DNA of 19,276 nt from Leptospirillum sp. Lineage in GTDB: Bacteria; Nitrospirota; Leptospirillia; Leptospirillales; Leptospirillaceae. The notes beneath the pieces are model-generated. The model was not told the origin of the DNA. It did not search any database and was given only the letters and a program-made list of their open reading frames with translations. The stretch is from positions 1 to 19,276 of the forward strand of contig DAHWKF010000119.1 in the NCBI GenBank assembly GCA_027343785.1, written 5' to 3'. This document shows, in pieces, positions 1 through 6,998 of this stretch. A program made the position numbers and the translations under genes. Each line of letters starts with the position of its first letter. Position 1 is the first letter of the stretch.

Positions 1-338
1 TTCTGAAATGGGCGTTATATTTTATCCCCATGCCATTTCTGGCGAGCGAACTGGGGTGGATCGTCGCCGAATACGGACGTCAACCCTGGGCGATATACGG
101 GTTGCTCCCCACTTCGGATTCGGTGTCCGGACTTTCGACCCGAAGCCTTGTCCTCTCTCTCGGAGGGTTCATTCTTTTTTATACGGTGCTGCTCGTTGTG
201 GAACTCTACCTGATGGTCCGTTTTGCCCGGACGGGTCCTGAAAGCCCGCATTCGGGACGCTACGACGGAGAACTCCCCGTTGCTCCGGAAAGTCTCAGTC
301 CCGTCCTTCCGTCCGGGAAAGGGGGAGACCATGTTTGA
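1..338 (+). CDS. cydA: Cytochrome bd quinol oxidase subunit I, C-terminal fragment (cut by window edge)
   Basis: This is the last 111 residues of the subunit that carries the haems and the quinol site of the membrane-bound bd oxidase, which reduces O2 to water. The first complete codon is at position 3, and the gene starts left of the window. Near residue 15 of the visible part is the CydA signature E-L-G-W-I-V-A-E-Y-G-R-Q-P-W, followed by one last hydrophobic segment (about residues 65-85) and a short polar tail. The stop at 336-338 lies inside the start of cydB (ATGTTTGA, 8-nt overlap), so the two subunits are probably translationally coupled. The family assignment is secure. Whether the Q-loop is long or short cannot be seen from here. 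Confidence 0.95.
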   Translation, partial: LKWALYFIPMPFLASELGWIVAEYGRQPWAIYGLLPTSDSVSGLSTRSLVLSLGGFILFYTVLLVVELYLMVRFARTGPESPHSGRYDGELPVAPESLSPVLPSGKGGDHV

Positions 339-1467
339 TTACGCCACGCTGAAGGTTCTCTGGTGGATTCTGGTCCTGGTTCTTCTGACCGGATTTGCGG
401 TGATGGACGGTTTTGACATGGGTGTGGGGGCGCTTCTTCCTTTTGTCGGCCGCACAGATACCGAGCGACGGGTTCTCCTGAACAGTATCGGACCCCACTG
501 GGAAGGCAACCAGGTCTGGTTCGTCGCCGCGGGCGGCGCGGTCTTTGCCGCCTGGCCACTGGTGTATGCCACCGCCTTTTCCGGATTCTACTTTGCCATG
601 ATGCTGGTCCTGTGGTCGTTGTTTTTCCGGCCCGTCGGATTCGCTTACCGGAGCAAACTGGAAAACCCGGTCTGGAGAGCGGCATGGGACGGGGGCCTCT
701 TTGTCGGAGGAGCGGTTCCGCCTCTGGTGTTCGGGATCGCCTTCGGGAACCTCTTTGAAGGCGTCAGTTTCCGTTTCGACAACGATCTCCATTCCTCCTT
801 TTCCGGAAGCTTCCAGGATCTCTTTACCCCCTTTACGCTGGCTTCAGGACTGATCAGCCTGATCATGATCGTGTTTCACGGGTCGACGTACCTGACGGTG
901 CGCATGGAAGGAGAACTGAAGAGGCGTGCCAGTCGCGCCTCACTGATTTTCGGGGGGCTTCTGGCCGTCATTTTCCCTCTCGCAGGGTTGGCGCTCTTGC
1001 GGGGAATGGAGGGATTCAGGATCGTTTCCGGATCCGACCCGGAGGGGTTGCCCAACCCTTTGGGAAAACACGTCGTGCGCGCAGAGGGGGCGTGGCTGGA
1101 CAATTTTCACGCCCACCCGGCGCTCTGGGGAGTGCCGGCAGGTATTTATCTGGGGGTGGCCCTCGCTTTCCTGGCTTTCCGGCTGGGTCGGCCGGTTGTC
1201 GGGTTTGTCGGCTCCGCCATATCGTCCGGGGCGGTCATCCTGACCGCAGCGATCTCCCTCTTTCCGTTTATCCTGCCTTCCCGCCTGGATCCGTCGAGCA
1301 GTCTCACTGTTTGGGACAGCACGTCGAGCCGATTGACCCTTCTCCTCATGTTCTGGGCGACCGTCATTCTGCTGCCGGTGATCGTTCTGTATACGGGGTG
1401 GTGCTTCCGGGTCATGCGGGGACCGGTGACGGAGGAGACGGTCCGGAAGGAAGAACATTCGTACTGA
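331..1467 (+). CDS. cydB: Cytochrome bd quinol oxidase subunit II
   Basis: A 378-residue integral membrane subunit, close to the usual CydB length of about 380, which pairs with CydA in the terminal oxidase. The N-terminal region shows the family hallmarks: a first membrane span, then D-G-F-D-M-G-V-G (about residues 25-32), E-R-R-V near 48, and W-E-G-N-Q-V-W near 57-63. G-G-A-V-F-A-A-W-P and F-S-G-F-Y follow, then several more spans. I chose ATG 331 over the further upstream in-frame start because it begins exactly at the homologous N-terminus, has a GGGGGAG ribosome site just before it and overlaps the cydA stop. cydX follows 32 nt after the stop. Confidence 0.97.
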   Translation: MFDYATLKVLWWILVLVLLTGFAVMDGFDMGVGALLPFVGRTDTERRVLLNSIGPHWEGNQVWFVAAGGAVFAAWPLVYATAFSGFYFAMMLVLWSLFFRPVGFAYRSKLENPVWRAAWDGGLFVGGAVPPLVFGIAFGNLFEGVSFRFDNDLHSSFSGSFQDLFTPFTLASGLISLIMIVFHGSTYLTVRMEGELKRRASRASLIFGGLLAVIFPLAGLALLRGMEGFRIVSGSDPEGLPNPLGKHVVRAEGAWLDNFHAHPALWGVPAGIYLGVALAFLAFRLGRPVVGFVGSAISSGAVILTAAISLFPFILPSRLDPSSSLTVWDSTSSRLTLLLMFWATVILLPVIVLYTGWCFRVMRGPVTEETVRKEEHSY

Positions 1468-1482
1468 GCGGTTTTTCCGCTC
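1466..1482 (+). other. Short hairpin between cydB and cydX
   Basis: GAGCGG-TTTTT-CCGCTC forms a 6-bp perfect stem with a 5-nt loop. It begins within the cydB stop codon and ends just before the cydX ribosome site. No U-tract follows, so it is unlikely to be an intrinsic terminator. A role in mRNA processing, stability or translation of cydX is an inference. Confidence 0.45.
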
Positions 1483-1499
1483 AATCAAGGAGGTTCTCC

Positions 1500-1646
1500 A
1501 TGTGGTATTTCACATGGTTCATCGGAGTGACAATGGCCGTTTTGCTGGCGGTCATGCACGCCCTGTGGCTTGAGGTCCAGGAAGACGAGTGCGTTCTCCG
1601 GGAAAAAGCGATATCCCGCTCGAAAGGCGGGGTGGAAGAAGAGTGA
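1500..1646 (+). CDS. cydX: Cytochrome bd oxidase small subunit CydX
   Basis: A 48-residue single-span membrane protein. It begins M-W-Y-F-T-W-F-I-G, closely matching the CydX/YbgT signature M-W-Y-F-x-W, and continues into a hydrophobic helix up to about residue 24. A charged, Glu-rich tail follows. In characterised bd oxidases CydX binds the CydAB core and stabilises the haems. It lies directly after cydB with a near-perfect ribosome site (AAGGAGG, 1488-1494) at good spacing, so it is the third gene of the cyd operon. No clear terminator is visible in the 90 bp before the convergent radical SAM gene. The length is slightly above the 37 residues of the E. coli protein. Confidence 0.93.
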   Translation: MWYFTWFIGVTMAVLLAVMHALWLEVQEDECVLREKAISRSKGGVEEE

Positions 1647-1736
1647 TTTTGATGTTGAATCGTCTGTTGCCGGAGGCCTATGAGCTCCACTCGGCTTTGG
1701 GGGAGAGGGGTCGAAGGACGGTTTAAGGTATTGTCG

Positions 1737-2831
1737 TCAGGCAAAATCCGGGAAAAGGGGAGGCAGTTGTTTTTTTCCCGATGCCGGGGGGGAGAAGAGG
1801 TCCGTCCGGAGGGGCTGGAGCCCTGGAAACCCCAGGCGGCGCCTTTTCATCCGGAAACGCTGTTCCAGCAGATCGGCCCGGACACCCGTTCCGCGCATCC
1901 TCACACCGAATCTTGCATCATAGAGCTTGCCGCCGTGAAATTCCCGGATGGCTGACAGGACGGCGGATTTTTTCTCCGGAACATGGGTCTCGAGCCAGTC
2001 TTCAAACAGATCCCGAACTTCCAACGGCAGACGCAGAATGACGTAACCGGCCGAGACCGCTCCCGCCAGCCTCGCTTTCTCCAGCACCTTTTCCACCTCA
2101 GACTCCGTCAGGACCGGGATGACCGGTGCGACCAGAACCCCGGCAGGAATCCCGGCATCCGTCAGGCTCCGGATGGTTTCCAGCCTGCGGCCGGGTGTGG
2201 CGGCCCTGGGCTCGAGATATTGCGCCAGCTCCTTGTCCAGCGTGGACAGGGAGAGGTGGACATGGACCAGCCCGTTTCGGGCCAGACCGGACAAAAGATC
2301 GATGTCCCGCTCCACCAGGGACGATTTGGTCACGATGGTCACCGGATGTTTGTGCTTCAGGAGTGTTTCAAGAATGCGCCGGGTGAGCCCCAGACGGATT
2401 TCCGCCGGCTGATAGGCGTCGGTATTGATCCCGAGGGCCAGGGGCTCACACCGGTAAGAGGGGCGGGCAAGTTCTTTTTCCAGGAGTTCGGGGGCCTGTT
2501 CCTTGTAAAAGATCCGGGTCTCGAAATCGAGGCCGGGAGAAAGATCGAGATAGGCGTGGGTCGGACGGGCAAAGCAATAGACGCACCCGTGTTCGCATCC
2601 CCTGTACGGGTTCAGGGACTGGCCGGGACCGACATCGGGAGAGTCGTTGGTGGTCAGGACGGTGCGAGCGGTGTCGGGGAAAAGGCGGGTCTGGAGGGGT
2701 GGACGGGAAACCTCCTCTCCGGAGGCGTCCGGAACGTCGGAATCACGCCGGGTCGCATGATAGCGGTTGGGAGGATTTTCCGAGGTGCCCCGGCCTTTTG
2801 GAAGGCCGGGGCGGTTTTCCCTGTCAGGCAT
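1737..2831 (-). CDS. Radical SAM protein, PA0069 / SplB-like family
   Basis: 364 residues. The cluster motif C-E-H-G-C-V-Y-C (Cys79, Cys83, Cys86; CxxxCxxC) lies within S-L-N-P-Y-R-G-C, which marks the PA0069/Rv2578c type of radical SAM enzymes related to spore photoproduct lyase. These proteins carry a 4Fe-4S cluster that cleaves S-adenosylmethionine. Their substrate is not known, so no reaction is assigned. G-I-N-T-D-A-Y-Q-P (about 134-142) and T-I-V-T-K-S (165-170) are further family features. The N-terminal K-G-R-G-T-S-E-N-P-P-N-R is also typical, which supports the ATG at 2831. It faces cydX tail to tail. An 11-bp hairpin lies in its first codons. It is preceded by two lipoprotein genes on the same strand. 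Confidence 0.9.
   Translation of the reverse strand: MPDRENRPGLPKGRGTSENPPNRYHATRRDSDVPDASGEEVSRPPLQTRLFPDTARTVLTTNDSPDVGPGQSLNPYRGCEHGCVYCFARPTHAYLDLSPGLDFETRIFYKEQAPELLEKELARPSYRCEPLALGINTDAYQPAEIRLGLTRRILETLLKHKHPVTIVTKSSLVERDIDLLSGLARNGLVHVHLSLSTLDKELAQYLEPRAATPGRRLETIRSLTDAGIPAGVLVAPVIPVLTESEVEKVLEKARLAGAVSAGYVILRLPLEVRDLFEDWLETHVPEKKSAVLSAIREFHGGKLYDARFGVRMRGTGVRADLLEQRFRMKRRRLGFPGLQPLRTDLFSPPASGKKQLPPLFPDFA
2787..2812 (-). other. Strong hairpin inside the 5' coding region of the radical SAM gene
   Basis: GCCCCGGCCTT-(4-nt loop)-AAGGCCGGGGC is a perfect 11-bp stem. On the minus strand it falls in about codons 7-15 of the radical SAM gene. No U-tract follows it on that strand. A stem this stable just after the start codon could slow ribosomes or attenuate the transcript. 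That role is inferred. Confidence 0.5.
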
Positions 2832-2866
2832 GATCCCCTGTCCGGTGATAAGGTCGTTTTGAAATC

Positions 2867-3319
2867 CTACCCCTTTGTTCCGGTCTCCGGCAAGGAGGCA
2901 GGGTGGGCGGATGGGCCCTTCGGGGAGTGGTCAAACCGGATGGGAATCCCTTTGATCGTGGTGCAGGTGACGGTATAAACATTGTAGATCGGGAAAAATC
3001 CGTAAAGAGTCGACTGGACGGAAATATGGACCATTCCGTCCGCTTTCAGCCCCGGATGTTTTGAAAGGGCGTCTTTGAGGGCGGATTCAATGTCCGACCG
3101 GCCGATGGGAAGCACGCCGAGAATGAAATGCCGGCAGGCTTCCCCTGAAATTTCATTGCCGACCCGGTGGAAGGTATGGGGATCGTGGGGGCCCAGGTCG
3201 GCTTCCGTTTCACTGTTCGAAAGAATGCCGAGGTTTCCGGTTGACGTACATCCGGCCATGAGCAGAATGCCGGTGAGAAGGAAAAGGGATGTTCTAAGGG
3301 CGTGTGCGAAACGGTCCAT
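2867..3319 (-). CDS. Small lipoprotein of unknown function
   Basis: 150 residues from the ATG at 3319, which has a good AGGAG ribosome site. An upstream in-frame extension to 3391 lacks one and would bury the signal. Residues 1-23 form a lipoprotein signal (basic start, hydrophobic core, L-M-A-G-C with Cys24 as the lipidated residue), so the mature protein should be anchored in an envelope membrane. The body has a compact conserved-looking region: G-E-A-C, then I-L-G-V-L-P-I-G, then an alternating strand-like stretch ending Y-T-V-T-C-T-T-I-K-G. This pattern faintly recalls the small TRL-type lipoproteins, but I cannot assign a family with confidence. It lies 68 nt after another lipoprotein gene and 35 nt before the radical SAM gene, on the same strand. 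Confidence 0.75.
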   Translation of the reverse strand: MDRFAHALRTSLFLLTGILLMAGCTSTGNLGILSNSETEADLGPHDPHTFHRVGNEISGEACRHFILGVLPIGRSDIESALKDALSKHPGLKADGMVHISVQSTLYGFFPIYNVYTVTCTTIKGIPIRFDHSPKGPSAHPASLPETGTKG

Positions 3320-3387
3320 GTTTTTTCTCCTGCGGTGAACGTTTTGGGGTTTCCCGACCAACTCCGGACAAGGTCGGGAGATCTCAT

Positions 3388-3696
3388 TCATTTGTGTCCA
3401 CCCGATTTCGACCGGGCTTTTGTGGATCCATGGTTCTGCGAATAATTGGCCATAGGGCCGGAAGTGTCATGTAAAATAGCCGCCGATACCGGGGACAGTT
3501 CCGATTTCCCCTGGTGATAGATGAACCCGTCACCTCCGCAACAACAGGTGCAGGGGGGGATGTACGCCGGTCCATAAACCACCCCTCCGGGCGCTCCTCC
3601 CGGATTGCATCCCCCCATTATCAGCGCCAGCATAATTCCCAGGGACCATCCGGCCATACCGGAGGCCCGTGTTTTTTCAGAATCTGTGCGATGCAT
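3388..3696 (-). CDS. Small Cys/Gly-rich putative lipoprotein
   Basis: 102 residues from ATG 3696, preceded by AAGGAG. A TTG at 3717 opens the same frame but has no ribosome site. A hydrophobic segment (about residues 14-29) ends in M-G-G-C (Cys30), a slightly off-consensus lipobox. A Gly/Pro-rich stretch follows and then a striking cluster, C-T-C-C-C (Cys49, 51, 52, 53) before G-G-D-G. The C-terminus is polar and basic. No family recognised. The cysteine cluster could bind a metal or form disulfides, which is inference. Its start overlaps the end of the MFS gene by 20 nt, which ties it to that transcription unit. Confidence 0.65.
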   Translation of the reverse strand: MHRTDSEKTRASGMAGWSLGIMLALIMGGCNPGGAPGGVVYGPAYIPPCTCCCGGDGFIYHQGKSELSPVSAAILHDTSGPMANYSQNHGSTKARSKSGGHK

Positions 3697-4984
3697 CTTC
3701 CGATCTCCTTGTCTCAAATGACGTGACCCGGTGCGGATGGTTTTGAACGCCCGGAATATCCCCTGTTGACGGGGTTCTTTTCAAGACGGTTCTGGCATAA
3801 AGAAAGATGGTAAAAAGGAACGACGCCGCCATGCAGGCGACGGCCAGAAGGAGCGGGGCGCCCGTCCTGTGTTTCTCCCAGAAATAGCCGGTCAGGGCCG
3901 GACCGGCCACCTGGAGCAGATGAAGGGAAGCAAAGTGAAGCCCCGCTGCCCATCCCGAACGCTCCGGACGTACCGACTGGGTTGCGAGTGCCTGGCGTAT
4001 TCCGCCTGTAGCCCGGACAGAGGCCATGCGGAGAGTATAGAGCGATCCAGCGGCTACGATGGTTGCGGAAGACGGGAGAAAAGCCATTCCTGCCAGCCCA
4101 GCCATCTGCAAAAAGACATAGACCGTCGCCACGCGTTTCTTTTTGACCTGGCCCAAAAACCAGGCAACGACTCCCGAGAAAAGAAAAGACAGGGCCAGGA
4201 GAAAGGAAATATGGTCAGGAGTGGCCTTGAATTTCAGGACAAACCAGTAGGCGATCATGGCGTCAGCGAGACCGATCGACAAGCCATAGAAAATATTGGA
4301 GAAAACCATGGCTGTCAGGTTCGTTTTTTCCCGTACGGACAAAAAACCGGTTTCCCCCTGGACGGGGGCAGGCATGGATGGAAGATCCTCCCGGCGATGG
4401 GACGAAAGGACGGCCAGGTTCAAAAGGGATGTGGCGACAAGGCCGGACATGGCAAAACGGAATGTTTCCAGGGGGTGCGACGGTGCCTGCCATAGGTGCA
4501 TCGCGCCAAATGCCGCTCCCGCGCCCATCCCCCAAAGGCCCCATGACGTATTGTGACTGAACACACTGAAAGGATTTTTCCGGGATCCGTATCGGGACAA
4601 GATCGCCTGTTCGGCCGGCGCCCAGGGACCGGGGGAGCCGTTGGATCGTTGTCCGGCTCCGGCCATCAGGATGGCGAGGCCGAGAAAGAAGGGGTCAGGA
4701 AACAGAAGGAAGAGGAGTCCGGCCCCCAGGGAACAAGATTCTCCCGCCATCAAAAGGACTGCCGGAGACCGTCTGTCCGATTGGTGGCCGATCAGGAGGG
4801 TCAGGCAGAAGTCGGTCAAAAGGCTGGCGGAAAGGAGGATGCCGGCGAAGGCCATCGACCAGCCCAGACGATGGGCATCGGGCAGGAAACGGGCCAGCAT
4901 AAACCCCTGAAGGATTCCCCGAACAAATCGGTTGAACGAAATAACCCTGAGCAAGGACGCCGGCGGAAAAAACTGTTGCTTCAT
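3677..4984 (-). CDS. Major facilitator superfamily transporter
   Basis: 435 residues with about twelve hydrophobic spans. The loop between spans 2 and 3 carries the MFS motif A form G-H-Q-S-D-R-R (about residues 66-72). The start is ATG 4984, whose ATGA overlaps the stop of the glycosyltransferase upstream. A longer in-frame extension to 5101 lies wholly inside that gene and is rejected. The substrate cannot be read from sequence. Tight coupling to a glycosyltransferase suggests export of a sugar or lipid intermediate or of an unrelated small molecule, but that is weak evidence. The polar, basic C-terminal tail (about 35 residues) runs over the start of the Cys-rich lipoprotein gene. Confidence 0.85.
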   Translation of the reverse strand: MKQQFFPPASLLRVISFNRFVRGILQGFMLARFLPDAHRLGWSMAFAGILLSASLLTDFCLTLLIGHQSDRRSPAVLLMAGESCSLGAGLLFLLFPDPFFLGLAILMAGAGQRSNGSPGPWAPAEQAILSRYGSRKNPFSVFSHNTSWGLWGMGAGAAFGAMHLWQAPSHPLETFRFAMSGLVATSLLNLAVLSSHRREDLPSMPAPVQGETGFLSVREKTNLTAMVFSNIFYGLSIGLADAMIAYWFVLKFKATPDHISFLLALSFLFSGVVAWFLGQVKKKRVATVYVFLQMAGLAGMAFLPSSATIVAAGSLYTLRMASVRATGGIRQALATQSVRPERSGWAAGLHFASLHLLQVAGPALTGYFWEKHRTGAPLLLAVACMAASFLFTIFLYARTVLKRTPSTGDIPGVQNHPHRVTSFETRRSEDASHRF

Positions 4985-6243
4985 CCATCCTTCCCCCGTT
5001 TGCGGTACAAGGCCAAGGGAGATTCGACATGCAAGGCCCGGACCTCCTTTTCCGTTTTCGTCCAAATGTGGCGGAGACGGGTTTTTTCGCCCAGATTCCA
5101 TGCCACATACTCCATGGCGTTCACCACCGCTGAAGGAGAGAGGCTTTGCATGCAGATGTTGTCCCCCCCGCAGGGCAACTGGGCCGCGTGATGAAGGCAG
5201 GGACTGCAGTAGTGGGGTTCATAGAGGATCAGGGAACGGGGAAAATACCCGGAAGGAAGTACGAGGTCCGGACGTGTTGGTCCAAAAAGACCGACAGAAG
5301 GCGTTCCGCACAAAAGTGCCAGGTGAAGGGGGCCGCTGTCGTTTCCGAGGTAACCGTCGCATGTGGCCAAAAGGGCGTGCAGCTCGGAGAAGGACAGTTT
5401 ACCGGCCAGATTGATAAGACGCCCAGAATGCCGGGAGGGTAGTCCATCCAGGATGGACTGGACGAGAGACCGATCCCGTTCGAGTCCGATCAGGACGATC
5501 CGCGCATTTGAATGCCGGTCCAGCAATTTTTTGGCTGTTTCGGCATAGGATGCGGTTGGCCAGCGACGTTCGTGGGACTGTCCGGAAGCATTCGGGTTCA
5601 TGACGATGGTTTTGACCCCGGGCGACAAAAAGTCCCCCAACAGGGAAGCTAACCGATTTCTGGCTTCTTTTCGGGGAGGGTCCAGCACGGGCGCGGAGTC
5701 TACCGTGCGTATGCCCAGTACATGTGCAATTTGGTCGATGGCCTGGGAAGGAGGAAGTTGCCGGTTGTGAAAAAAGGGATGTGTCAATCCGGAAATGCCC
5801 ATGCCCGTTCTATGATCCACAAAGCCCATCCGGAAGGGAGATCCTGAAAACTGTGACAAAAGGAAGGAAAGCTTTTTTCGCGTATACATCTGCAGGTCGA
5901 CCAGAAGAGCCGGACGAAGAAGCCGTATCTTCAGGGCCACGCGCAAGGAGTCGAATATCGGCAGTTTTTGATGTCCCCGGGGATAAACCACGTTATCGAC
6001 AGGAGAAAAGTGAGTCATCATGGGACGATTTTCACTGCCGGTGACAAGGACAACAGGGTTGTCGGGGTAAGCATGGCGAAGTTGCGTGAAAAAGGGAAAA
6101 AGACCCAGAAGCGTTCCCCATCCCGAAAATTTCACGATAACGATGGGTTGTCCGGGCCGGGACAGAAGATATTGCCGGATGCCGGGATCACCTTCCATGA
6201 AAGGAGGGTCGGACGGGATCGTGCGGGGGAAAAGAAGGTTCAC
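4981..6243 (-). CDS. Glycosyltransferase family 9 protein (heptosyltransferase-like)
   Basis: 420 residues in the GT-B fold family that adds heptose or related sugars to the LPS core on the cytoplasmic face of the inner membrane. The N-terminal strand I-V-I-V-K is followed by F-S-G-W-G-T-L-L. The C-terminal nucleotide-sugar site reads L-G-N-D-S-G-P-L-H-L-A (about residues 299-309), and a four-Cys tail (Cys346, 349, 358, 364) ending C-M is typical of the family. The Asp that normally follows the Gly of the N-terminal loop in WaaC/WaaF is Thr here (about residue 44). I prefer the GTG at 6243, which has GGGAG upstream. A GTG at 6279 (432 residues) is in frame but lacks a ribosome site. It is translationally coupled to the MFS gene. 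Confidence 0.86.
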   Translation of the reverse strand: MNLLFPRTIPSDPPFMEGDPGIRQYLLSRPGQPIVIVKFSGWGTLLGLFPFFTQLRHAYPDNPVVLVTGSENRPMMTHFSPVDNVVYPRGHQKLPIFDSLRVALKIRLLRPALLVDLQMYTRKKLSFLLSQFSGSPFRMGFVDHRTGMGISGLTHPFFHNRQLPPSQAIDQIAHVLGIRTVDSAPVLDPPRKEARNRLASLLGDFLSPGVKTIVMNPNASGQSHERRWPTASYAETAKKLLDRHSNARIVLIGLERDRSLVQSILDGLPSRHSGRLINLAGKLSFSELHALLATCDGYLGNDSGPLHLALLCGTPSVGLFGPTRPDLVLPSGYFPRSLILYEPHYCSPCLHHAAQLPCGGDNICMQSLSPSAVVNAMEYVAWNLGEKTRLRHIWTKTEKEVRALHVESPLALYRKRGKDG

Positions 6244-6362
6244 GGTCGGGGCTCCCTGTGACCAGGAATCTGCCTTCACCGTGGTAATGGCAGATTTCTG
6301 GTGCCAGTTATAAAGTCAATTTGCTGGTTTTCTTTTCATACAAAAATGCTTGATTTTGTTTC

Positions 6363-6998
6363 CTAGATCAATCCTTTCTTGAGGGCTTTGACAGCCGCGT
6401 CGGCGCGAGTGGTGGCCGAAAGCTTCGTCAGGATGCTCTGGATATGAGCCTTCACCGTGCTCAGGCTGATGCCCGCGGCTTCCCCGATTTCCCGGTTTGA
6501 CAGTCCGTCCGCCAGGAGTTTCAGGATTTCCGTCTCCCGAACGGAAAGGGGGGTCTGTTGGGCCGGAAATGTCTTTGCGGAAATCCGGTGAAGCGCCAGA
6601 TGGGCGATCGCCGGATCCAGGTAGAGAGACCCCATGGATGCGGCCTTGATGGCGAGGATCAGGCTGTCGACGGAGGTGTCCTTGAGGCAATACCCGTCCG
6701 CACCGGCGGAGAAGGACGCAAAGATTTCATCTTCTACACGATGGACCGTGTACATGACCACCCGGATCTCCGGCCGGGCTTCCCTCAGGACGCGTGTCGC
6801 CTGTATGCCGGATTCCCCCGGAAGACCGATATCCATAATCACGACATCGGCCGGAAGAGCCTGGTCAATCAGCATCCGGAGGGCATCTTCGGCCGAACCG
6901 GCATCGCCCGCAAATTCGATTTCAGGAAGGGTTCCGAAGGTTTTTCTGAGCCCTGTACGCATCAGTACATGATCTTCGACCAGAAAGACCCGGATCAT
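6363..6998 (-). CDS. NarL/FixJ-type response regulator
   Basis: 211 residues: a receiver domain (about 1-120) with acidic pocket E8-D9, phospho-acceptor Asp56 in M-D-I-G-L-P, and the conserved Lys in C-L-K-D. A LuxR-type helix-turn-helix (about 145-211) follows, with L-S-V-R-E-T-E-I-L-K-L-L and the recognition region G-I-S-L-S-T-V-K-A-H-I. It should bind DNA as a dimer when phosphorylated. The start ATG 6998 overlaps the kinase stop as ATGA; a longer frame to 7064 lies inside the kinase gene. The adjacent kinase is the obvious partner. Its targets are unknown, although the neighbouring permease and kdp genes are candidates. Confidence 0.93.
   Translation of the reverse strand: MIRVFLVEDHVLMRTGLRKTFGTLPEIEFAGDAGSAEDALRMLIDQALPADVVIMDIGLPGESGIQATRVLREARPEIRVVMYTVHRVEDEIFASFSAGADGYCLKDTSVDSLILAIKAASMGSLYLDPAIAHLALHRISAKTFPAQQTPLSVRETEILKLLADGLSNREIGEAAGISLSTVKAHIQSILTKLSATTRADAAVKALKKGLI

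Noticed and set aside
1983..2978. 331-codon plus-strand frame
   Set aside because: Antisense to the radical SAM gene, which has a clear CxxxCxxC motif. The plus-strand product is low-complexity and shows no domain.
6340..6359. AT-rich hairpin after the response regulator as terminator
   Set aside because: The stem has a bulge and almost no GC pairs, and no proper U-tract follows on the minus strand. No convincing promoter for the glycosyltransferase was found in this gap either.
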